Below, piece by piece: positions 1-8,056 of a stretch of DNA of 64,000 nucleotides. How positions within the stretch are numbered: position 1 is the first letter of the stretch; each line of letters starts with the position of its first letter. The position numbers were made by a program, and so were the translations under genes. The notes below the pieces were generated by a model, which was given only the letters and a program-made list of their open reading frames with translations, searched no databases and was not told the DNA's origin. The DNA comes from Mesorhizobium sp. (GTDB lineage: Bacteria > Pseudomonadota > Alphaproteobacteria > Rhizobiales > Rhizobiaceae), in assembly GCF_004963255.1 (NCBI RefSeq), contig NZ_SUGA01000009.1, positions 1-64,000 of the forward strand. Reading direction: 5' to 3'.

Positions 1-237
1 AGCCAGCCGACCGCCAAGGTCACGCCCCTGCCGAACTACGGAACGACCAACGGCAGCGCCAGATACACGCCGCCGCCCTCAAACGATTCCATCGACGACA
101 CGTTGATGCACGAGCTCGAGACCTCTCTCGACGAGACGCACTCCCAGCCGGCAGCGCCAAGCAAACCCGCACCCAAGCCCTCGCTCGATGATGAGATGGC
201 CAAGCTGCTTGGCGAACTCGGCAATCACAAGCGCTGA
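1..237 (+). CDS. C-terminal fragment of an unidentified protein (possibly FliO-like)
   Basis: An open frame enters at base 1 and stops with TGA at 235-237, giving the last 78 residues. The tail is rich in Pro, Ser and acidic residues and ends in a short helix-like segment (EMAKLLGELGNHKR). Low-complexity tails of this kind are seen on rhizobial FliO-type flagellar export proteins, and I recall FliO next to dksA in this group. That is memory of gene order, not a domain match, because the conserved part lies outside the window. Membership of a real gene is fairly sure; the name is a guess. Confidence 0.45.
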   Translation, partial: SQPTAKVTPLPNYGTTNGSARYTPPPSNDSIDDTLMHELETSLDETHSQPAAPSKPAPKPSLDDEMAKLLGELGNHKR

Positions 238-242
238 CCTAA

Positions 243-340
243 AGCATGTTTTCCCGAAAGTGGGTTTCGGGATAAAGACATGCGTAAAGTCAAAAACCTA
301 AAGCGCATGGAGCGAACCTGAAAGATCGCGACGCGCTTTA
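243..340. repeat. Bipartite palindromic intergenic repeat
   Basis: Two hairpins lie in tandem. The first (244-283) is bounded by gcatgt and acatgc with a long imperfect inner stem built on ttcccgaaag and ttcggga. The second (299-340) is bounded by perfect 8-bp arms taaagcgc and gcgcttta. The same order of a catgc hairpin and then an aagcgcg hairpin occurs at 7934-8035, and a shortened form starts at 47604, so this is a dispersed non-coding family. Confidence 0.6.
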
Positions 341-391
341 GCGGCAGCTTGCCGGAACGCGCGAACTCTCCGCAGCTCAGGAGCTGAAAAC

Positions 392-419
392 AAAAATGGC
401 CGGAAAACCGGCCATTTTT
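392..419 (-). terminator. Rho-independent terminator of dksA
   Basis: A perfect 12-bp stem (392-403 with 408-419) has an AAAA loop. Read on the minus strand it ends in a T run, 24 bases past the dksA stop. The A run on the other side could let it work in both directions. Confidence 0.75.
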
Positions 420-442
420 GACGTTTTTGCTTTCAGCCCGCG

Positions 443-859
443 TCAGTCGTCGCGATACACCTTTTCGCGGCGCTCGTGGCGTTCCTGCGCTTCGATCGAT
501 AGCGTCGCGATCGGACGCGCGTCGAGCCGCTTCAGCGCGATCGGCTCCCCGGTTTCCTCGCAATAGCCGTAGGTGCCTTCGTCGATGCGCTGGAGCGCGG
601 AGTCGATCTTCGAGATGAGCTTGCGTTGGCGGTCGCGGGCGCGCAATTCGATGGCGCGGTCGGTTTCGGAGGAGGCGCGATCGGCAAGATCCGGGTGGTT
701 GGCGTTTTCCTGCTGCAGGATTTCTAGGGTTTCGCGCGCTTCGCGCAGAATGTCGTTCTTCCAGGTGATAAGCTTTTGGCGGAAGTACGATTTTTGCCGT
801 TCGTTCATGAACGGCTCGTCTTCGGAGGGTACGTAATCGGCGGTAACGATGTCGTTCAT
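443..859 (-). CDS. dksA: DksA/TraR family RNA polymerase-binding regulator
   Basis: The 138-residue protein has the DksA plan: a long coiled coil at about residues 20-100 and a C-terminal globular segment with the family signature YGYCEETGEPI. DksA binds in the RNA polymerase secondary channel and modulates promoters together with ppGpp. Only the first of the usual four zinc cysteines remains; the later pair is replaced by Leu-Ser-Ile-Glu-Ala. This is typical of rhizobial DksA but means no classical zinc finger. The ATG at 859 starts the conserved sequence; a longer in-frame extension to 946 lacks family character. The gene is divergent from the SixA-type gene. Confidence 0.92.
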   Translation of the reverse strand: MNDIVTADYVPSEDEPFMNERQKSYFRQKLITWKNDILREARETLEILQQENANHPDLADRASSETDRAIELRARDRQRKLISKIDSALQRIDEGTYGYCEETGEPIALKRLDARPIATLSIEAQERHERREKVYRDD

Positions 860-1095
860 TCGACTCACCCAACAACCCCAAATTTGGCGCCTATATATTC
901 GGGGACAAGAGCCTGCACAAGCGGTATCGACGACAGTTTCACGCAATTGTTAGTCTCGCATCGGCAGCTCCGGCAACGACGTTGTTTCAACGGCATAAAA
1001 CGAATTCGCATATGATTCGTTGCAGGTGCTCGCGCCGGCCATTGTGCAGGACGTGGTTCTGGTGACTAATCGCGCTTTGCCTGTCAGGCGGAGCC

Positions 1096-1611
1096 ATGGG
1101 GGAACGGTTGAGCAGACTTTATCTGTTGCGGCACGCCAAAGCCGGCTGGGCGCTGCCCGGCGTGCGCGATTTCGACCGCCCGCTCGACGAATCGGGCAAG
1201 GCTGACGCCGAAGCGATGGGAGAGGCCATGCGGGCCCGCAACTACGTGCCGGATGTCACGCTTTGCTCCAATGCCAAACGGGCAAGGCAGACGCTGGAAG
1301 GCTTGGCGGGGCGCACCGACACCGGCCGCGTGCTGTTCTTCGACACGCTCTACAGCGAGGATGCGGCCGGCTATCTCGACATCATCCGCAAGACTGCCGG
1401 CGCCGACCAGCTTCTGGTGATCGGCCACAATCCCATGACCGAGGATCTGGCCATGGCGGTGTCGGGCGACGGCGACGAGGCGGCGCGCGGCATGATGAAG
1501 CACGGTTTTCCGACCTCCGGCCTCGCCGTGGTGCGCTTTCCCGGCAATCTTGCCGAGGCGGCGCAGGGCAGCGGCTACCTCGAAGCCTTTCTCACGCCGG
1601 CCGACCTCTGA
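1096..1611 (+). CDS. SixA-type histidine phosphatase
   Basis: The 171-residue protein belongs to the phosphoglycerate mutase-like histidine phosphatases. The catalytic RHA motif is at residues 12-14 and the second active-site His is in VIGHNP at about residue 117. The length and the LLRHAKAGW start fit SixA, which removes phosphate from phosphohistidine domains such as those of the PTS or Hpt proteins. An aggcgg ribosome site precedes the ATG. It lies 62 bases upstream of ycjX on the same strand. Its substrate here is not known; an Hpt protein is encoded 15 kb away. Confidence 0.82.
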   Translation: MGERLSRLYLLRHAKAGWALPGVRDFDRPLDESGKADAEAMGEAMRARNYVPDVTLCSNAKRARQTLEGLAGRTDTGRVLFFDTLYSEDAAGYLDIIRKTAGADQLLVIGHNPMTEDLAMAVSGDGDEAARGMMKHGFPTSGLAVVRFPGNLAEAAQGSGYLEAFLTPADL

Positions 1612-1673
1612 GGCCATTTCAAACGCCCGGCCCAGCGCTTATATCGGGCGCGGACGCGCAACCAGAGGCTGAT

Positions 1674-3146
1674 TTGGCATCATCGCTGACCACTTTCACC
1701 GACGAGGCGAGGATTGCGCTCGACACGCTGTCGGGCCGGGCCGCCGGGCTCTTCTCCCCCTCATTGCGTCTTGGCGTCACCGGCCTTTCCCGCGCCGGCA
1801 AGACGGTGTTCATCTCGGCCCTCGTCCACAACCTCATCCATGGCGGCCGCCTGCCGCTCTTTGAAGCGCAGAAATCCGGCCGCATCGCCCGCGCTTTCCT
1901 CGAGGAGCAGCCGGACGATGCCGTTCCGCGTTTCCAGTACGAGGATCACGTCGCCGCTTTGGTGAACGACCGCGTCTGGCCGGACTCCACGCGCGCCATC
2001 TCCGAGCTGCGGCTCACCATCGAATATGAGTCGGCTTCCGGCTGGAACCGGTTGTTCTCAGCCGGAAAACTATCGATCGACATCGTCGACTATCCCGGCG
2101 AATGGCTGCTCGACCTGCCGCTGCTCGGCAAATCCTTCGGCGATTTTTCGCGCGAGGCGGTCGAGCTGGCCGCCCTGCCTGTCCGTTCCGACCTGTCTCA
2201 GGCCTGGCGCGAGCTGGCTTCCACCGTCAGCCCCGATGCCGACGCCGACGAGATGACGGCGCGGCGCCTGGCCGAGAGCTTTGCCGCCTATCTCAAGGCC
2301 TGCAAGCTCGACGAACGCGCCCTGTCGACGCTGCCGCCCGGCCGCTTCCTGATGCCGGGTGACCTCGAAGGCTCGCCAGCGCTCACCTTCGCGCCGTTGA
2401 TGACGCTGTCCCAGGGCCGGCCGCGCTCCGGATCGCTGCAGGCGATGATGGAGCGCCGCTACGAGGCCTACAAGACGCATGTCGTCAAACCGTTCTTTCG
2501 CGAGCACATCACCCGGCTGGATCGGCAGATCGTGCTGATCGACGCCATGCAGGCGCTCAACGCCGGCCAGGCCGCCATGGCCGATCTGGAACGCGCCGTC
2601 ACCGAGATCCTGTCCTGCTTCCGGCCCGGACGCGGCAACTTCCTCACCGATTTCTTCGCGCGTCGCATCGATCGCATCCTGGTCGCCGCGACCAAGGCGG
2701 ACCATCTGCACCACGAAAGCCACGACCGGCTGCAGGCGATCGTGCGCCGGCTGACCGACCGGGCCGTGGCGCGGGCGAATTTCAGCGGCGCCGCCGTCGA
2801 TGTCCTCGCCATGGCCGCGGTCCGCTCGACCCGTGAGGGGACGGTGAAACAGGGACGCGAGACGCTGCCGGTCATCATCGGCACGCCGCTGAAGGGCGAG
2901 ACGATCAACGGCGAGACGTTCGACGGAAAGACCGAAACCGCCATATTCCCGGGCGATTTGCCGGAAAAGGTGAATGCGGTGTTCGACGTTTCCGGATCAT
3001 CGCCCGACAACGCCGAGCCGGCGATCCGCTTCGTGCGGTTCCGCCCGCCGAAGCTCGAGCGTACCGCCGAAGGCGTCACGCTGTCCTTGCCGCATATCCG
3101 GCTCGACCGCGCGCTGCAGTTCCTGATCGGAGATCATCTGGCATGA
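1674..3146 (+). CDS. ycjX: YcjX-family P-loop GTPase-like protein (DUF463)
   Basis: The 490-residue protein has a Walker A loop GLSRAGKT at residues 37-44 and matches YcjX proteins in length and in conserved blocks such as DYPGEWLLDLPLLG. YcjX is a stress-associated nucleotide-binding protein of unclear biochemical role. I chose the TTG at 1674 because an agagg ribosome site sits 5 bases upstream and it gives the family's N-terminus; no in-frame ATG is well placed. Its last four bases overlap the start of ycjF (ATGA), so the two are translationally coupled. Confidence 0.88.
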   Translation: MASSLTTFTDEARIALDTLSGRAAGLFSPSLRLGVTGLSRAGKTVFISALVHNLIHGGRLPLFEAQKSGRIARAFLEEQPDDAVPRFQYEDHVAALVNDRVWPDSTRAISELRLTIEYESASGWNRLFSAGKLSIDIVDYPGEWLLDLPLLGKSFGDFSREAVELAALPVRSDLSQAWRELASTVSPDADADEMTARRLAESFAAYLKACKLDERALSTLPPGRFLMPGDLEGSPALTFAPLMTLSQGRPRSGSLQAMMERRYEAYKTHVVKPFFREHITRLDRQIVLIDAMQALNAGQAAMADLERAVTEILSCFRPGRGNFLTDFFARRIDRILVAATKADHLHHESHDRLQAIVRRLTDRAVARANFSGAAVDVLAMAAVRSTREGTVKQGRETLPVIIGTPLKGETINGETFDGKTETAIFPGDLPEKVNAVFDVSGSSPDNAEPAIRFVRFRPPKLERTAEGVTLSLPHIRLDRALQFLIGDHLA

Positions 3147-4222
3147 CCGCGCCCCGCAAACCGGCGGCCTTTCGCATCGAGCCCCAGACCGAGCCGAAGT
3201 CGCAAGTCACCCAGAGCCGCGTCGCCGCGGAGCAGCCGGCGCGCAGGCCGCGCGCCCCGCGGGCCGACGTGGTGGTCGTGCTCCCCTCGGAGGTCGACGT
3301 TTTCGACGAGCCGGACATCGAGGCGGCGGCCCCGCCACCGGCGACAGCGCCGCGAAAGCGTTCGCTGCTAACACGGCTGTTCTTTGGCGCCCTCGGCGTG
3401 CTCGTCTCGCTGGCGGTCGGCCTGTGGGCGGACCAGCTGATCCGCGATCTGTTTGCGCGCGCCGAATGGCTGGGCTGGCTGGCGGCCGGCATGGCAGCGA
3501 TCGCGCTGCTCTCGCTGCTCGTCATCCTTATCCGCGAATTCCTTGCCATTGCTCGCCTTGCCGAAGTCGAGAAGATGCAGAAGCGGGCTCTGGATGCCGT
3601 GGCGCGCGACGATCCCAAGGCTGCGCGCGCTCTCGTTGATGAGCTCTCGGCCTTCGTCGCCGCAAAACCCGAGACCGCCGCCGGGCGGCGTTCGCTTGCC
3701 GAATTGCGCGGCGAGATCATCGACGGCGCCAATCTGGTGCGGCTTGCCGAGACCGAGATCCTCTCCCCGCTCGATGCCCGCGCCAAAATCATGATCCTTG
3801 AAGCCGCCAAGCGCGTCTCCCTGATCACGGCGGTCAGCCCTCGCGCGCTGGTCGACATCGCCTATGTCGTGTTCGAGGCGGGCCGCCTGATCCGGCGGCT
3901 GTCCGAGCTATATGGCGGCCGTCCAGGCACGCTCGGCTTCTTCCGGCTGGCGCGCGGCGTGCTCGCCCATCTGGCGGTAACCGGCTCGATCGCGGTCGGC
4001 GACAGTTTCGTGCAGCAGATCGTCGGCCATGGGCTTGCCGCGAAACTCTCGGCAAAGCTCGGCGAAGGGGTCGTCAACGGCATGATGACGGCGCGCATCG
4101 GTATCGCGGCGATGGAAACCGCCCGCCCCTTGCCGTTCATCGCCGTGAAGCGACCGGGCCTCGGCGATTTCCTCTCGGCGCTGACCTCGTTCGCTGCCAA
4201 AAAAGACGGTCAGGCGGAGTAA
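3143..4222 (+). CDS. ycjF: YcjF-family inner-membrane protein (TIGR01620/DUF697)
   Basis: The 359-residue protein has a Pro/Arg-rich cytoplasmic N-terminus (about 1-72), two hydrophobic segments between about residues 75 and 136, and a C-terminal DUF697-like region with glycine-rich helices. It is the usual partner of YcjX and overlaps it by 4 bases. The pair is widely conserved in proteobacteria and is induced by envelope stress in enterics; the molecular function is unknown. Confidence 0.86.
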   Translation: MTAPRKPAAFRIEPQTEPKSQVTQSRVAAEQPARRPRAPRADVVVVLPSEVDVFDEPDIEAAAPPPATAPRKRSLLTRLFFGALGVLVSLAVGLWADQLIRDLFARAEWLGWLAAGMAAIALLSLLVILIREFLAIARLAEVEKMQKRALDAVARDDPKAARALVDELSAFVAAKPETAAGRRSLAELRGEIIDGANLVRLAETEILSPLDARAKIMILEAAKRVSLITAVSPRALVDIAYVVFEAGRLIRRLSELYGGRPGTLGFFRLARGVLAHLAVTGSIAVGDSFVQQIVGHGLAAKLSAKLGEGVVNGMMTARIGIAAMETARPLPFIAVKRPGLGDFLSALTSFAAKKDGQAE

Positions 4223-4324
4223 CAGGGTAAACGCGAAAGCCACCTCCAGTGACGAAGCATTAACCAATCTTCGCCATGGTCGATCAGGTCCCAAGAATAG
4301 ACTCTGTCGTGCCGGGTGTCGTCC

Positions 4325-4879
4325 ATGAGAAGCGTAATCCTGTCCTGCGTGCTGCCTGCGACCGTTGCTATTGCCGCGCCGCTCGGATTGGTCGAAAAAG
4401 CCTTTGGCGCCGAGCCGGACAAGCAGTTCTTCCGTTCCGTCGAGGGCCGATGGGTAGGCCCTGGCGAGATCATCGCCGGCAAGTACAAGGGCACCAAATT
4501 CACCTGCGATTTCAACGGCTCGACGCCTGACGGCAAGGTCGGCATGACGCTGGACGGCAACTGCCGGGTCGGCGTCTTCACGCAGAAGATGTCCGCGACC
4601 GTTGAGCGCAAGGGTCGCGACGGCTACAGGGGCGCCTTCATGGGCGGCTCGACCGGCAACGGCATGGATATTGTCGGCGGCAACGTCGTCGACGCCCAGA
4701 AGGTCGTCTTCACTATCAACCGCAACCAGTTGAACGGCGTCATGCAGGCCCGCGTGCCCGACGATAATTCGATGACCGTGACGGTGGCCGTGCGTGTCGA
4801 CAAACAGCTGGTGCCAGTGATCGGCATGAGCCTGAAGCGGGTCGACTCGGTCGAAGTCGGCGCCATCGCCAAGAACTGA
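4325..4879 (+). CDS. Secreted conserved hypothetical protein
   Basis: The protein has 184 residues and starts with a Sec-type signal peptide (hydrophobic segment in residues 4-16, likely cleavage after the FGA of residues 26-28). The mature part has two cysteines (in TCDF and NCRV) that could form a disulfide, and a beta-rich pattern. I do not recognise a named family. A GTG at 4316 is an alternative start; neither site has a strong ribosome site. It stands alone, 102 bases after ycjF. Confidence 0.7.
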   Translation: MRSVILSCVLPATVAIAAPLGLVEKAFGAEPDKQFFRSVEGRWVGPGEIIAGKYKGTKFTCDFNGSTPDGKVGMTLDGNCRVGVFTQKMSATVERKGRDGYRGAFMGGSTGNGMDIVGGNVVDAQKVVFTINRNQLNGVMQARVPDDNSMTVTVAVRVDKQLVPVIGMSLKRVDSVEVGAIAKN

Positions 4880-4903
4880 CCCGACGCGCCGACCTCCGCA
4901 AAA

Positions 4904-4931
4904 AAGGCGGCGGCCGCCTGGCCACCGCCTT
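4904..4931 (-). terminator. Terminator of the small lipoprotein gene
   Basis: Arms of 12 bp (4904-4915 with 4920-4931, one mismatch) enclose a gcct loop and are followed on the minus strand by a six-base T run. Confidence 0.65.
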
Positions 4932-4952
4932 CGCATTACTCCACGGCTGCGC

Positions 4953-5219
4953 TCAACCCTTGATGGTGGCCGTCAGCTCGTCATAGGCCTTGCAGGCTTC
5001 GTCAAGCGTCGTCGCGCCCTGATACTTGGTCGTCACGGCCTGCACCTTGGCGGTCAGATCGGCTGCCTTGCTCGGGTCCTTGGTGATGGCCTCCTGCAGT
5101 GCGGCAGCCATGTCCTGCGCCTTCTTGGCGGCGATTTCCTGGGTGCATTCCGGCCCCTTGGAACAAGCCGAGGCAGCCAACGCCGCAACACCTACGGCGA
5201 CGAGCAAAAACTTCTTCAT
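4953..5219 (-). CDS. Small predicted lipoprotein
   Basis: The 88-residue protein begins MKKFLLVAVGVAALAASAC, a lipoprotein signal whose Cys 19 would be lipidated. The rest is helical, Ala/Lys/Thr-rich, and holds two more cysteines (in ECTQ and EACKAY). A gaggag ribosome site at 5229-5234 fixes the ATG at 5219. Its function is unknown. A terminator-like hairpin lies directly upstream of the ribosome site (see 5235-5264). Confidence 0.75.
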   Translation of the reverse strand: MKKFLLVAVGVAALAASACSKGPECTQEIAAKKAQDMAAALQEAITKDPSKAADLTAKVQAVTTKYQGATTLDEACKAYDELTATIKG

Positions 5220-5234
5220 GTCAATTATCTCCTC

Positions 5235-5264
5235 AAAAAAGGCGGCCGCCCATCGCAGCCGCCT
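5235..5264 (-). terminator. Terminator-like hairpin in the leader of the small lipoprotein gene
   Basis: Arms aggcggc and gccgcct (5240-5246 with 5258-5264) form a 7-bp stem followed on the minus strand by six T residues, right next to the gaggag ribosome site. It could be an attenuator or an independent terminator that insulates the gene. Confidence 0.4.
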
Positions 5265-5446
5265 CTCATGGCCGAAGCCGAACGTGCCATAACCGCTGAT
5301 TGTGGCGGCACGCAACAACCTGGCCGCATAAACTTGTGTAACCAGGCTGCAATATCGCGGCGTTCCAGGTTCAGGCCGCCCAATACATGTAAAACACCAA
5401 TCTAAGGCATGCCGCACCAGGCCGTTCAGGCGCGACGCGCTTCAGT

Positions 5447-5490
5447 GCAATTCCAGGAAAGGCGTGAAGCAGTTTTTCGTCCGGAATTGC
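5447..5490 (-). repeat. gcaattcc-type dispersed palindromic repeat, copy 1
   Basis: The 44-base unit is bounded by gcaattcc and ggaattgc. Its reverse complement aligns with the unit at 10473-10514 (shared gcaattc, gga, gaaaa and ggaattgc blocks). It is non-coding and lies in the 337-base gap between the small lipoprotein gene and the MFS gene; the remaining parts of that gap show no gene. Confidence 0.6.
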
Positions 5491-5503
5491 GGAAAACAAA
5501 GAG

Positions 5504-5546
5504 GTTGAGCATCTCACCGTTTTCATGAAACGGTGAGATGCTCAAC
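5504..5546. terminator. Perfect 19-bp palindrome after the MFS gene
   Basis: Arms 5504-5522 and 5528-5546 are perfectly complementary around a 5-base loop. It begins 10 bases past the stop of the minus-strand MFS gene, so it probably ends that operon, although there is no long T run. It may also be a dispersed repeat, as it joins the repeat at 5447-5490. Confidence 0.55.
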
Positions 5547-5556
5547 TGGAACAAGT

Positions 5557-6765
5557 TCACCCGCGAGGCTGCAGCAGCGCCAGCACGACTGTCGATGCGG
5601 CAAGGACGACGGTAAGGGTCAAAGGTCCCGAGGCGCCATAGGTGTCCACGACATAGCCGCCGACAACCGCGCCGATGGTGATGGCAACCTGGAAAGAGGC
5701 GACCATCAGGCTGCCCGCTGCTTCCAGCGCATCAGGCGCCGCGCGGGACAGGTTGGTCGGCAGCACCACCGGCGCCATGCCGAATGCCAGGCCCCAAAGC
5801 GTGACGAATCCGAAGGCGACGGCGACGTTTACGCCCCAAAGCACCAATGCCAGAGCCGCAAACCCCATCAGCGCCGCAGTGCCCACGAGAGCCATGTGGA
5901 TATTGGCGTCGGCCATGCGGCCGCCAGCGACATTGCCGATGACAGCGGCGATGCCAAATCCGAGCAAGGCCATGGCAATTGGCCCGGTTGCCAGAAGCGT
6001 CACATGTTCGAGGAAGGGGCGCACATAGACCGAGCCGGCAAAATGCCCTGTCATCAGCAAAAGGATGGCCAGCATGCCGAGCTGAATGCCACGCCGCCGT
6101 GTCAGCCGAAATACATCCGCAAGACTGTTGCTGGCTGTGGCAGGCAGGGTCGGCAGGCTAAGCAACTGCAGCAGCATGGCAATCACGGCCAGCCCCGCCG
6201 TCAAGGCCATGGCGCTGCGCCATCCCAGCCAGTCGCTGATCAACGCACCCGCCGATGGTGCGGCAATGGTGGCAAGCGAGACGCCGAGGGTGACGATGCC
6301 CATGCCCCGACCTGTGGCATTGGCGCCAACCAGCCGGGCCACGACGGCAACCGAGAGTGCCCAAAAGGCGCTGAGAGCAATTCCGAGCCCTGCCCGGCCC
6401 AACAGCAGAAACCAGAAATTGGGCGCCAGCGCCGCAAGCAGGTTGGAACCGACCGCCAAGGCGCTAAGGCCGACCAGCACCGTCTTGCGGTTCAATCGGC
6501 CGATGAGAACATTGCTTAACATGGCCGTCACGGCGCCGACCGAAGCGGTGGCGGTAACCACCTGTCCGGCCGTTCCTTCGCTGATGCCGAGATCGCGCGC
6601 CATTGGCGTCAGCAGACCTGCCGGCAGGAATTCGGCTGACACCAAGGCAAAGCTGGTGGCCGCCAATGAAATGACCGAGAACCAGGTGGCTGCGTTCCAC
6701 GTGGTTGGCGCGGCGGTATCGAGATCTAACGCCTCGTCTTCAAGTTGTAATGTTGTGTCTGTCAC
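5557..6765 (-). CDS. MFS exporter, DHA1 class (NepI/YdhP-like)
   Basis: About 12 hydrophobic helices are spread over 402 residues, and the N-terminal block with EFLPAGLLTPMA followed by GRL.RK in loop 2-3 is typical of DHA1 drug or nucleoside exporters such as NepI. The substrate cannot be read from the sequence. I prefer the GTG at 6765, which has a ggaga ribosome site 7 bases upstream, over a TTG at 6780. It follows the AraC-type gene by 61 bases on the same strand, so the two probably form a regulator-exporter operon. Confidence 0.85.
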   Translation of the reverse strand: MTDTTLQLEDEALDLDTAAPTTWNAATWFSVISLAATSFALVSAEFLPAGLLTPMARDLGISEGTAGQVVTATASVGAVTAMLSNVLIGRLNRKTVLVGLSALAVGSNLLAALAPNFWFLLLGRAGLGIALSAFWALSVAVVARLVGANATGRGMGIVTLGVSLATIAAPSAGALISDWLGWRSAMALTAGLAVIAMLLQLLSLPTLPATASNSLADVFRLTRRRGIQLGMLAILLLMTGHFAGSVYVRPFLEHVTLLATGPIAMALLGFGIAAVIGNVAGGRMADANIHMALVGTAALMGFAALALVLWGVNVAVAFGFVTLWGLAFGMAPVVLPTNLSRAAPDALEAAGSLMVASFQVAITIGAVVGGYVVDTYGASGPLTLTVVLAASTVVLALLQPRG

Positions 6766-6826
6766 CGAAAGGATCTCCAAGGAATGGAGGTCTTCAATAG
6801 ACGAGTCCTTTCGGATGATATGTATC

Positions 6827-7810
6827 CTAAAATCCGAAATTCATATCCGTTCGTCCGGAAATTGTGCGACGCACAACGCCTGGCGAGACATTGGTGACGC
6901 GTTTGAACGCGCGCGCGAAGGATGCTTCGCTGTCATAGCCCAAACGGGTAGCGACCTCGGCAACCGACAAGCCGTTCTGCCCCAGCAACTCGCGGGCAAG
7001 CTGCATACGCAGACGGGCGAGATAGTGGGCAGCGCCCTCCCCTAGTACGGCGCTGAAGCGCTCGGCGAAAATCGAGCGCGATTGGCCTGCCAGGGCGGCT
7101 AGGCTTTCCAGCGTCCAGTTATGGCCGGGATCTCGGTGCATGGCTGCGAGAGCGCGGCCGATATGGGGGTCTCGGATAGCGGCAAGCCAACCGGTGGTCG
7201 CGGCTCCCGTGCAATTGACCCAGCAGCGGATGAGCCGGGCGGTCAGCAAGTCCGCCATGCGCGACAGAATCGTGGCGCTGCCCATCTGCGGTTGCGCGGC
7301 CTCGGCCGTCATGGCCGCCAGCAAAGGACGCATGACCGGGTCATTGCCGGCCACGTCGCAGCCTTTGATGATAGGCGGCATCAACGTGATCAATGGATCG
7401 AGCGCACAGACGCCCAAGGCCATGGAGCCGCAGAAAAGGGTGCTTGTCGCGCCCGTCCCCTCCCGCACCACCTCGCAGACATTGCTGCCCAACTTGGTCA
7501 CCTGGCAGCTCTCGAGTGAGTCGCCGACAACGTCCGGCGCGCTGGCCAGCCGATGGGCTATGCCTTGCGGCAGCAGTACCAGATCGCCATCGCGCAACTC
7601 CTGCCAGCCTTCCGCTTCGGTATAGATCCAGCACGGACCCTGGCCGACAAAGTGAAAGCGAAGCAGCCTCTGTTGTGGAAAGGCGATGCTCCATGGATGT
7701 CGCAGCTCGCAGCGGCCATAGTTGACGCCGCTCAAGCGAAAGTCCTGCAGCACTTCGCTGAGCGCATCCATCGGGATATGCGGAAGCGGACGGGACGAAT
7801 AGTCAGACAT
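6827..7810 (-). CDS. AraC-family transcriptional regulator
   Basis: The 327-residue protein has an N-terminal cupin-type sensor (about 10-200, the AraC-binding-like subgroup often paired with exporters) and a C-terminal double helix-turn-helix (about 225-320) with the signature RLGYDSEASFARAFKR. The ATG at 7810 matches the start of homologous sequence; the open frame upstream to 7921 looks non-coding. It probably controls the downstream MFS exporter and possibly itself. Confidence 0.88.
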   Translation of the reverse strand: MSDYSSRPLPHIPMDALSEVLQDFRLSGVNYGRCELRHPWSIAFPQQRLLRFHFVGQGPCWIYTEAEGWQELRDGDLVLLPQGIAHRLASAPDVVGDSLESCQVTKLGSNVCEVVREGTGATSTLFCGSMALGVCALDPLITLMPPIIKGCDVAGNDPVMRPLLAAMTAEAAQPQMGSATILSRMADLLTARLIRCWVNCTGAATTGWLAAIRDPHIGRALAAMHRDPGHNWTLESLAALAGQSRSIFAERFSAVLGEGAAHYLARLRMQLARELLGQNGLSVAEVATRLGYDSEASFARAFKRVTNVSPGVVRRTISGRTDMNFGF

Positions 7811-7933
7811 TTCGCCATTATAGATGCCGAACGTCCGACAGGCAAGCGAAGGTCTCTCCGACGGCGCCCTACCCTTCGTGGCAGGCCTCCCGCCCTTGCC
7901 TCTCCCTCCCGGTGCATGCAAGGAGTGCTTCTA

Positions 7934-8035
7934 ATGCATGTCGCCCAGGAGTGCGCAGCGGTTCTGGGACAACGACATGCATCAAGCAAACACCTGAAGC
8001 GCGTCCACCTGAATCTTTTCCAGGCGAACGCGCTT
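7934..8035. repeat. Bipartite repeat: catgtcgccc hairpin plus aagcgcg hairpin
   Basis: The first unit (7934-7982) is bounded by atgcatgtcg and cgacatgcat and recurs at 47604-47651 with about 90% identity. The second (7997-8035) has perfect arms aagcgcgt and acgcgctt. It fills most of the space between the AraC and antiporter genes, so it may lie in their leaders. Confidence 0.7.
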
Positions 8036-8056
8036 TTCAGCAACAGGATGACAGCC

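Noticed and set aside
5533..6519. 328-codon plus-strand frame across the DHA1 MFS gene
   Set aside because: Composition is typical of a shadow frame; the minus-strand transporter is well supported.
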